The notes under the pieces: generated by a model
The model's database searches: none
What the model saw: only the letters and a program-made list of their open reading frames with translations
What the model was told of the DNA's origin: nothing
Shown here: positions 23,536 through 35,500 of the stretch, piece after piece
Layout: every line of letters starts with the position of its first letter
How positions within the stretch are numbered: position 1 is the first letter of the stretch
Translations under genes and position numbers: made by a program
Assembly: GCF_034190915.1 (NCBI RefSeq)
Contig: NW_026947484.1
Coordinates: forward strand, 140,404,982 to 140,468,981
Length of the DNA: 64,000 bases
Direction: 5' to 3'
From: Cavia porcellus
Lineage: Eukaryota > Chordata > Mammalia > Rodentia > Caviidae

Positions 23536-26500
23536 CTGTCAAGAAGAAAAAAGGAAAACAGAAATTAGACCTTGGAAGGATTGTATCAAAAACATTAAGG
23601 CGTAAAGATAACCAAAATGAATAGCTCAACAATAAACAACAGTGAAGCATAAATTATTATTTTAAGGGAAAGGTTGCACATACTGTACTCAGGACACTGA
23701 AGTACTGTAAAATCTGTAGTACATTTTCAAGTTATCTACCAAATTATGTATCAATTCTAGAGGTGTATAATGAGATAGTTAGGAGCTCTAGCCTCCTACT
23801 CACTGGTTCAAATATAAGCTGTACCAACTATGCGATACTGATCAAGCCTCAACTTCTCCCAATTTCTCTATTATAAAATGTTATAGTAAAATAATGATGA
23901 CTACTTTGTTTCTTTTTTTTTTTTTTTTTTTTGTCTTTTTATCGGTACTGGGGATCGAATTCACGACTGCCTGCTTGCAAGGCAGGCGCTTATGCCGCTG
24001 AGCTAAATCCCCAGCCCCTCGATGACTACTTTGTAAGACTGTAGGTGTACTAAGATTGCACGTAAAGTGAGTACAATATCTTAAACACTTGATACATATT
24101 TGCTGACATTTTTCTAATAATTATCATCTTTGTAATCTTTTAATGGTCTAAGTCACATTATCTCTATTTTGAAAGCTGAATGGTCCATATAGTTTTAAAA
24201 TTCAGGTGATCACGAAATTCAAATCAGACATTATTAAACTATTCTTTAATAGTAATTGCTTCAGAAATTACAGGAAAGTACTATTGCAATTAAAATATAA
24301 CAAATTCTTTTTTCTTTTTGTTTGTTCTTTTGAGACAGGGTTTTGCTGTGTAATTCAGATTGACCTTGAATTCAGTATGTATTCAAGGCCAGGATGGCCT
24401 TGAACTTGTGGCATGCAAATACTTATCTAGTAAATGCTTTGCGTTTTTTCCTGTAAAGTCTGCCCTCCCTAGCCCCAGAGAATCTGTAACACCAATGTCT
24501 TCTTATAATTAACTGAACACTTAAAGAAACAACCAGATAAGTCAGACTAAAATAGGGGACATACCTTAACAATAAAAAAGAAAGTTTCAGTTTGACATAA
24601 ACAAATTCCAGTCAAAAATTTTTCTTTAGATTTCTGAAAATCTATTTTGTAATCTCAATTTGTTTGCTCTTAAGATAATACTTTTGGAATACTTGGACCT
24701 GCTAAATGGACTTGCTCATTTGACTGAGAAATGTAGTATTACTTATTAGTGCAAGCATGACACCCACATCTAAATTCCCTACTGGTCATGTGAACAAGAT
24801 TAAAACCTAGTCACAAAAGAAAACGGAGCATGAAAAATAATCATGATAATTTCAAGGTATATTTCTAGCCAGTCTACCAAAAAGTCACTCATTTGACAGG
24901 GATGTTTGTTTGTTTTTTGAGACAGGGTCTCACTATGCATTTTAGGCTGGCCTTGAACTCAATATATAGCCCAGGCTAGCCTCAAACTCACTGCAATCTG
25001 TCAGCTTCAGTCTCTTAAATGCTGGGATAATAAGCGTGTACCAACACACTTAGTTTGGAGAGGGATTTTAACTACTGTGCTTACTACATCCAAGTACCCA
25101 GAAGAGGGCCTTGCATACAGTCAGTGTTATACAGTCATCTGCTCAAAGATTCTAAATGCTAAGAATAACTTGGCAGAGGAACAATTATTAGGTCTTGCTG
25201 GTTAACACTGTCAACCTGACTGGAATGTGAGATTCTGGGGAGGTGAATGGATTGTGAGGACATGAATCTCATCAACAGATTTGCCCACCAATGAGATCAC
25301 TGGTAAATGGGCTATGAAGAGATTATGGGTTTGTGTTCTTGGGGACTATACATGGTCCCTGGACTCGTCCTCTCTAGCTCTCACCAACCTGTTCGGCTTC
25401 CCAGCTGCCATAAGTTGTTTATCTTTCCTCCACCACCCTCTGCCATTATGAGCCAAAATAAACCTCTCCTTTAAGTTGTAGGTATCAGATCTTCTCTCCC
25501 TGCTGCAGAAACAGTAACCAGCTAAGAAAATCGGAACCAAAGAATTGGGTCATTGCTGTGATTATCTATGATCATGCAGTTCAAAAACCTCTGCAGTAGA
25601 AATATGGAGAAGTGGGATGGAGAGGCCTTGCAGTGTTGTACACAGACAGTTCTGGTAGGAGCTGAGAAGACAACGATGCTGATAGGAATGCATACAGTAA
25701 AGATATCCAGATGAAGTTTCAAATGAGAATAAAGACTTGGGAATTGAACTATGAGCCATTCATGTTACATTCTGGCAAAGAACCTGTCTATATTTTGTTC
25801 ATGTTCTGAGACTGTGTGGGAGATTGAATTTAAAGATGGTCAACTAATAAATAAGGTGAAAGAAATTTCCAGGCAGCCCGGTGTTCAGGCAATAGCAGGA
25901 ATGGCACTGGCTTCTACCTAAATTTATACTGAGAAGCACAAGCAAAAAGCAGAGAACAGCGTGAAAAAATTTTAATTTGCCAAGAAAAAGCAGAAGCAAA
26001 ATTGAGGTCAAAGGAAGTACAGTTGCTGAAGAGACTAGCACAATTAAAAAGAAACCAAGTACTTTATAAGGCACAAGAAAGATATCTTTGGATAATCTCA
26101 GGAATCAGAAAGACTCCACTGTTACAAGCAAGGGAATCAAAATATGAATTCATTCAGGAGAGTTTGGTTTGAGAAGAGAGCTCTCAGACATCCTCCTCAC
26201 TCAGGGCCATCAAAGGATGTATTTCCCTGTGTTCAAGTCATCTAGGTACTCTGAAGCCACGGCCTGAGTTGCTGCAACCATGGTCCAGTTACTATTGTTT
26301 TTTTTTAAATCCAATCTATGAGTCAGTGCTCTTTATTTGGAAAATTTAAACTATTTATATTCAGTGTTATAACTAAAAGGTAGGTACTAATTCCTGTTAT
26401 GTTGTTTTTCTAATGCTTGGCTCCTTCCCGGTTCTTATTTGTTACCCTACTTTTCTAGTGAGATTATTTCCCATATTTTTGTGGTTGTGTTTACTTTGCT

Positions 26501-29500
26501 CTTCTGTGTATATGACTCTTTTCAAGTGTCTTTCACAATGTTGGCTTAGTGATTATGAGTTCCTTTAGTTTACATGTATCTTGAAAGTTCTTTATTTCTC
26601 CAATTCTGAAAGACAGTTTTGCCAGTTATGGTAAGTTGGGTTGGCATTTATTTCCCTTTAAGGCTTGAAATGCCTCATTCCATGCACTCCTATCCCTCTT
26701 TACAGTTTCTGCTAACAAATCCATTATTATTCTAATATGCCTGCCTTTGTAAATGACTTGGTGTTTCTCTGTTGGAGCTTTCATTGCACATTCCTTGTTT
26801 TGTACGGTCTAAAACTTGTGGCAATCCTCCTGCTTCAGCCTTTTGAGTGCTTGGATTACCAATTACAAATGCATTCCTTCCTCTCACATTAACAGAGGTG
26901 ATCAGATCGTAGGACAGAGGCAAAGGACTATATTTAGCCATGCCCTAAGAATATCATTGAAAAGCAGACTAACTTAAGAGTTAGAGTTAATATTAGCAAC
27001 AAAGTCTTTCCACTATAACTAACTACATACTTAGGCACAGAATAAAATGAAAAAACAAATATGAAACAATAGAAATATAGGAAGCCAAGGCAATAAAATG
27101 CCTCCCAAAATTTTCAACTCCCTGAAAGCTGATCCATGAAGCATCAGGTAGAGGAAAGCAAAAGACATATATTAGAATTCTTTGAAAGGATAACAGATTT
27201 AAGGTATTGATGGGCTCACAAAAAATAACTAAACAAATAATGGAGGTAATAAAACAATCAGGGAGCTAAAACAAGATGCTAGTAAAAAGCTAGCTGAGCT
27301 AAACAAAATGACACAAAACACGAAGGACCAGTTTAACAAAGGATTACAGTTCATGAAACGGTTCTAAACAGAAAGCCAAGAGATTTAGTAATTACTCTGA
27401 AACTCAGGAGCCAGTCATGGTAATGCACAGTTGTAATTACAGCACTCAGAAGAGGCTGAGGCAGATGGATCGCCATTAGTTCAAGTCCAACCTGGGTTAC
27501 ATTGTGAGTTCAAGTTCAGCCTTAACTATATAGTGAGCTCAATCTCCAAAAACAAAAAACAAAAAACCCACAAAAACAACAAAAGTTAGTATGGGCAGCA
27601 GCAAAAGTGACCAATGTGAAGACAGAGTACCAAATTAGAAGACAGGGATGCTTTCAAAGACTAATCACTCAGAAATCCTGTTAAAACAAGAAGAAAACAT
27701 GATAAATGGATGCAACAGCTGTTAGATGATGCAAAGGAGCCTAACCTAATACTAACTGGAATAAGTGAAAAAGCAGAAGGTGGCACAAAGAGTATTAAAA
27801 TACCTGTTTACAGAAATGATAGTGGAAAACTTCCCAAATATTGGAATGAATTAAACAGAGATAAGTGAGGCATACAGAACACCAAATAGCCATAATCAAA
27901 ACTTTCCATGTTATATGACACACACACTACACTGGTTATGAGAATAATTCAACAGGAAGAGATCATAAAAATTAAATAAACAGCACAATTATAATAGGGC
28001 CTTAATACTCCATTTCACAAATGTACAGATAAACTAGACAAAAAAAAAATCAACAAAGAAATAGCAGAACTGAACCAAACCTATAAACTTAATAAATATC
28101 TAGTGTCCCATACAACAATGAAGTTCATGTTCTTCTCAGCAGCACATGGGACTTACTCCAAAACAGAACACATGCTAGCCTATACAGCATGTTCAAGCAA
28201 ATGCAAAAGAACCAAAATTACTCCATACATAGAATCAGATCAAACTGCAATGAAATTAGGAATCAATGACAAAACAAACCTCAGAAATTATGTAAACACG
28301 TGGAAATTAAACAATGCATCACTGAATAATCAGTGAATCACAGAAGAAATCAAGGAAGAAATTAGTTCCTAAAACCAAATGACAGTGCTGTGCAACATAG
28401 CAGAACCTATAGGACACAATAAAAGCAGTCCTAAGAGGGAAATTTATAGTCGTGAATGCCATTAACAAACAAACAAAAGACCAAGCAATAACCTAATGAT
28501 ATACCTCAATGTAGTAGAAAAATAATTTAAATCCAAAGTAGTATAAGGAAGGAAATTATAAAGACCAAAGCAATGAAACTAAGACTAAAAAAATATGCCA
28601 AACCAATGAATCGAAGAGCTGGTTGTTTGAAAGAATAAGCAATATCACAAATCTGTAGTCAATCTTACCAAAAAAGGAATGAGAAGACCAAATCATTATA
28701 ACTAGAAATGAAAAAAGGTGAAATCATAATAGACTCTGCTGAAGTCCAGAATGTCATTAGTAACTACTTTGAGAACTTGTACTCTAATAACTGGAGAATT
28801 CAGAAGAAATGGCTAGATTCCTAGGTACCTATGAACTACCAAAACTAAATCAAAAAGAGTATCAGGCAATGAGATTGAAGAAAATAAGAGTACCAACTTA
28901 ATTCAGTCCTGATGAATTCACTCCCAAATTCCACAAGAAACTTATGAAAGATCTAACACTAATCTTCTCAAACTCTTCCATTAAATTGAGAGGGAAAAAT
29001 ACTATTATGAAAGTCATTCCTAGAAGCTAACATTACCCTGATTCCAAAACCAAAAAAGTACCCAATGAAAAAAAAAAGAACTACAGGTCCATCTCTTTAA
29101 TGAACATCAATGTAAAAATTCTTGACAAGATACGGCAAACAATATGCAACAAATTATAAAAAAAAAAAAATCATACGTCATGACTGTCATGGCTTGTATC
29201 TATATGTCCTCCCAAAGCCTCATGCAATCTTAAATAGGGCTTTTTCAGAGGTGAATGAATCTGGAGTGTGATTGATTCGTAGTACAATACTCGGGTTAAG
29301 GGTATGTGATTACTAAATCAGCCCCGATTGATTTGGTACCACCCTAATGCCAGTAACCTAAATAGAGTACATAAGGGGTAGAAAGACACTATTGGAGTCC
29401 CTTGTTACTTTGCTACTTGTGCCTGCCATGGCTGTTTCTTCTCTGTGAGGCCTGTTTGCTATGCCTTGGAGTTAGCTTACTATGGACTGAAAGTTCTATA

Positions 29501-32500
29501 CACTATGAATTAAATAAACCTTCCCTCTTTTAATTTGTGAGTGTTGGGTATTTTGTTACAGCAACGAGAAAAGTAACTAAGACAATGATGAAGTGGGATT
29601 TATCCCAGGATGAGGAATGGTTCAACATATGTGAATCTGAAATATACTATATCACACTAATGGAAGCAAGGAAAAAAGTCATGATCTTCTCAAGTGACAA
29701 AGACAAAGCCATATACCACTAAAAGGTATTGAGCCAGGATCCCTGCACGTTTGAGTGCAAAATTCTATGAAAAAATCATGCCAGAAGAAGAGTACAGTGA
29801 ATTTAAAGAGCTTGTCCTGCAGAAGGAGCTTCACGTCGTCTATGTGCTATCACATGTACGTGGACAAGACTAGCATCCTCCTGAGGACTTTTCTTCATGA
29901 AAAGCTTGAATTATTATTGCTGTGTACACTAAATGACAGAGAAATAAGCATGGAAGATGAAGCCACTAGTCTGTTTTGAGCCACAACACTTGCAAGCACG
30001 CTGATGGAGCAGTACATGAAAGCCAATGCCACCCAGTTTGTGAACCACATCCTGAAGGACTCTATTTTAAAGATAATGGAAAGCAAGTAGTCTTGTGAGT
30101 TAAATCCATCAAAGTTAGAAACAAATGAAGATTTGAACACTAACTTGATACACCTATTGAACACACTGTCAGAGCTGGTGGAGAAAATATTCATGGCTTC
30201 TGAAATCCTGCCACCGACACTGAAGTGTATTTATGGGTGTTTACATTTGCTGAACATAAGTGGCCTACCAATAAAATCATGAGAACAAGAGTTTTAGTGA
30301 TTTTTTTTTCTTCAGCTTATCTGTCCTGCCATCTTGAATCCACAGATGTTTAATATCATCTCTGAATCCCCATCTCCTATTGCTGCAAGAACACTGGTAT
30401 TAGTGGCTAAGTCTGTGCAGAATTTAGCAAATCTTGTGGAATTTGGAGCTAAGCAGCCTTATAAGGAATATATGAATCCATTCATCAAAAGCAACAAACA
30501 TCGTATAATCATGTTTTTAGATGAACTTGGGAATATACCCGAACTTCCAGACACTACAAAATACTCTGGAACTGACCTGCCCTGTGGTTTAGCAGCACTG
30601 CACAAAATCTGTGTGGCCCATTCAGATAAACTGTGAGCACTCAGTAATGAATGTGGTGCACAGCAGCATGTATTCAAAACCAATATACAAAACCAATGAT
30701 GTCAGGTAGCCCTCCAGGGTTCAGCGTGGATTCGGCATGCCCACCATGGTAACTGACACCAGTGTAGTATCTCCTCTGTTCTTGCCAAAAAATATCAAAC
30801 CTTCCCACATTCCAGTGATGTGTGAGCTATGTAAACCAAACTGAAGACTGCTGGCAAGTGACTGCCAGTGCTTCTGTAAGCTGTCTGTGTAGGACATTTT
30901 CACTTTTCCACATGGAACTTTTACCGAACTCTGAGCCTGGTTGTACAGATCACCTTCCACAAACAATGCTAGGACTGCGTGTTCAACTCTGAAATTATAT
31001 TTTCAATATATTCAATTGCCAAAGTTTTGCTGTCTCTTGGAAAAAAATCCATGAAACCATGTGACCAAAAAAAAAGCATTCTCTGTTGACAATGAAGGAT
31101 AACTGTACTGTAGACTATTCTTACAGTAATACTTTCCTGACTAGGGATATGATCATTTGACTGCTCAATGACTGTATTTACAGTTCCCAGGGTTTGTTAT
31201 TATGATAGGAACAGTCTTTGCTATATACATTTTTAAAATATTGTCCTATTTCTCATTCTGGAACTGTTGAAAGAAAATGTACAGAATGGGTCTATTGCTC
31301 ATCAGCTTTATTTTTTAAACATACCACTTATTTTGTTGGAATTGTTAAAGATTATATTTAGATTTCAATGCTTTTGTTAAATATTTACAACAGTAAATAG
31401 TTTAAATTCAGTAAAAACAACAACAACAACAAAAACAAACACACTCCAAAACACAAAGCTACAGTGATAAACAGCAGAGTACTGGGTTGGGGGAAGATAC
31501 TGCAACAGTGAAACAGAATAGAGAATGCAGAAACAACTCAAAGTAAATTCAGCTACTAGATCTTTGACATAGGGGCCAAAAACTTAACAGTGGAGGAAAT
31601 CAGTACAGAGGTTCTTCAAAATGCTAAAACTAGAAATTCCATTTGACCTCACTATTCCTCTTTTAGGTATCTTCCAGACAGAGTTAAAGACATCATATTA
31701 CAATGATACATGCATTCTTGTGTTTATAGTACCACGATTTGGGGGCCAGGGATTTAGCTCAGCAGCATAAGCACCTGTCTTGCAAGCCTGCCTTGCAAGT
31801 ATGTGGTCGTGAGTTCGAGTTCGATCCCCAGTAAGATTACAGTAGCAAAATAATAGCTACTGGAGCAAAACAATAGCCTACATGTTCATTAGCAGATGAA
31901 TGAATAAAGAAAATGTGGTTTATAGACAAAATGGAATACACCTCATGCATAAAGAAAACAAGTCATTCCTAGAAAAATGGATATACCTAGAGATCATACT
32001 GTTAAATGAAATAAGACATAAAAGCTTAAAGATCACATGGTCTCTCTTATATGAAAAACCCAGAACATAAGTGAAAAGCAACGTGAAAGACAACAGGGAA
32101 AAAAGTAATGGAGGGAAGAAAAGAAAGAAAAAAATGCAACCAAGAGGGAAGGGAGGGGAATGGGATATAAAAAGAATTCAACTCTTCTCTATGAATGTAA
32201 TCATTATGTACTGTAAATTTTTACCAAGAAAAATTAAAAAAGAAAAACAAATTAAAAGAAATAAATAAACTTTAAAAATTAAAAACCAGCTTGCCTCCCT
32301 GGTAAGCAGCCCTAAGGGGAGACCCACCAATGTCTCCCGAGATCCATGCCATGCTGGAACTTAGGGAGCTGGGAAACCAAGCAACCCACTCGTCTCCCTG
32401 GTAAGCAGCCATGGCTCAGGCAAGCAGCAGCTGCCCCAGGGAGAAAACCAGCCAGCGTCTTCCGAGATCTGTGCCACGTCGGAACTTAGGGCGCTAGGAA

Positions 32501-35500
32501 ACCAAGCAACCCGTTCCCTCCTTGGTAAGCAGCTATGAGCCTACTGGCATGCAGGCTGAAAATCAGAAACCCCTTTCTCCCCTTAGCAAATGAGAGTCAG
32601 AGGTCTGAGCATCTCTTGGGAGGTTCATCATATGCAATATAGCAAATAAGGGGAATTTCCTTCCACAATCACTTTGAAGGCAAATATTGTTATCATTGTT
32701 TTGCTTTGTTCTGATTAATTGTACTGCTCTATTCAATACTTTTTGATAAGTTCTTTAATGTTCTGTAATTCATTTTATTTTGCTATCTGTGATTGAAAAA
32801 ACAACTACTATTGTGAAGATAATGAGATATACTATCGTATGTATTACTGTTATCCCAGTAATCTGTTGTGATGTTCTGTACCAATTCCACTGCACTGTCT
32901 CAATTGGCTTTTTTCTGTCTTGTTCTGTTGTATTTCACTACCTTCAGAATAATAAAAAAAGAAAGAAAGAAGAAAGAGTCAGAAGATGACAAGGAGGAAG
33001 AAGGTGAGGAAGAAAATGAAGATGAAACATAAGGGGCTGTCTGGTAATGGCATGTGGAATGTATGTGTGCTCAAGCAATTAGTTTGCTAACAATATGAAT
33101 TCAAGTGCAGTTCAATATAAGCTTAAGTTTAAAAACTGTACGTATTTTTGAATAGTTGATAAAATTCTTTGTAGAAAAAATGCTTTAAAAAAATTCAGGT
33201 TGGGAAAAACAACCACACCTTCCTGTGAAGGCGCTACACCATGGGGATCGGGAAGAACCTCAGCAAGAAGCAGAGCCACACCTTCCCATGAGCCAGCAGT
33301 GCTCGGGCTGATTCGGAGGACTCAGCAGGTGAAGACAGCAGCTGAGGCGAAAGAAATAGCTGGATGTTTGTACTGTTTCATTGACTCTGCACGCCGGGGG
33401 TTTGTGGTCTGCATATCTACTTATAGGACGGCGGTGTGCACTGTGGCAATCGTGGGGGATTTCCTTCTGACTTGTTTTTGAAATCCAATCTTTTATTCCA
33501 TTTTACTGCTTTGTTTTATTCCTCTGTCAGGTAATCTGAGTAAGTATTTTGAAGATAACAATGTGCTGCATCACAACCACTGTCAAATTCCTATTATCTT
33601 GTTTTAAAAACCTTAATGTATTTTTTTTCTTTTGTTGGTGTTGTTTTTTTCAGTTTGTTTGCCTCTTGATTTTTCTGTTTTTTCTTTTTTCTCTTTAAAA
33701 TAAAAAAAATTCAGGTTGCAGCTTTTTGAGGGGCTACTACAGTTAGATTTTAAAGCTTTTGATGTTGAAAGTTCTTAAATATTTAATGGGATGGTAGCAC
33801 AGTAAATTTGCAGGAACTAGTACTAACAGTAAGTTTGGGGTTTTTAGGATGTTCCATTCTGCTTTTATTTTTTAATTTGTAATAAAATTATATACATTAA
33901 AAAATTACAAAACCAAGAGGAAAAAAATTTCTGGATAAAAATCTATAATTCTATCTGAATACAATGAACATCAGTATTTTTGAAATTTTCCTCACAGGTT
34001 TTTTAACTACATATTGTTAGCCCTTCTTATTTCTGTTTTCTATATCTGTGGATTCAACTAACTTCAGATTAAATTATTTGAGAAATAAACATTTTATATA
34101 ACGAAATAAAGGTTAAAGTTTGCAGTTCGTAAGAAACTTACTATGAACTCACATAAGTTCATAGAATTTTTATCAAGGAAGTCATGAATATATAGTCATG
34201 AATCTATGTAAGGCTTAATTCAAGAAATACTAAGGTACTTATTTGTGACTATTACAATGAGAGCTATAAAATAAGTATGCAAAATAGATATAAAACTCAT
34301 ATAAAATACCACATCTATAAAGCTCATAAAAAACACCACATCTAACACTTTGGTAATATGCACCAAGACACATATACATATGGGAGATATATTTTTAGCC
34401 TAATTTTAACTAATTTACCTATCATTTAAAAATTATTGTAGGTTATTTGATCCTTAGCACAAAAAAAGAAAAAAAGACTATATGTAAAATACCTAATTTT
34501 ACATATTTTAAAATTTTCTTTAGATTTGCTCAAATATGCATGTCAAAGATTTATACAACATACACATTTGATACACATTAATAAACATAAATATGTAATA
34601 TATATTTAAAGTATCAGATTACACAATAATGTGCTAAAAATATAACTAAATGTATAAAGATTTTAACATATGGACGAGATTAATGTCAGGTGTGCTATAA
34701 GAATCAGAGAAGGTTTCTTCCAAGAGGCAGTTCTTCTCTATGTCTCAAAGAATAGGTCCAGCAGGGGCCAGGGATAGAGCTCAGCGGCACAGCACCTGGC
34801 AAGCACAAGGTCATGAGTTCGAGCCCCAGTACCAAAAAAAAAAAAAGACTAGGTCCAGCTACAGTGAAAAGGCACCATTAAGAAGCTGCTTTGGGGGCTG
34901 GGGATTTAGCTCAGTGGCATAAGCGCCTGCCTTGCAAGCAGGCAGTTGTGAGTTTGATCCCCGGTACCGATAAAAAAGAAAAAAGACAAAAAAAAAAGAA
35001 GCTGCTTTGGCCAAGGGAAAAAGTTTACTAAGCAAGGAGAAAAACACATGTTTGCAATCTCCCTACTTATATAGCTTAATGCCTTACATAAAAAAGCATT
35101 CAATAACAATGACTGAATGAATAAAGGAAGTGGACAACACACTAGATCTTATCTTGTGGTCTCAGAATAAGTTTTTCAGCAGAGGAATGCCTTGATGAAA
35201 ATGGCAGTTTTTTTTTATAATCTTTTTTTTTTAAATCTTTTTATGGGTACTGGGGATCAAACTCATGACTGCCTGCTTGCAAGGCAGGCGCTTATGCCAC
35301 TGAGCTAAATCCCCAGCCGAAAATGGCAGTTTTATAAAGACTGATTTGGAAGCAATGAAGTCTCCCAAAGAGATTACTCGTGAAACAAATGCAGTAAGTC
35401 TTTTACTTCCCTTTCATTTTCCTTAACTTTATACACATATTTCATATATAGTTTTCTTAATTTTGTAAATTCTTTGAACAGTAGTTGCTTCTGACATGGA

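Noticed and set aside
30334..30636. 100-codon open frame with clear RasGAP similarity
   Set aside because: It is a surviving stretch of the RASA1 processed pseudogene; the flanking parts of the same domain contain stops and frameshifts.
33200..33481. 93-codon frame inside the duplicated-flank retroposon
   Set aside because: No similarity to known proteins, and the element is short with a non-coding layout.
34895..34995. tRNA-like sequence with intact box A and box B
   Set aside because: It is an ID SINE: A-rich tail, target duplication and multiple copies in the window. No cloverleaf acceptor stem is expected to form.
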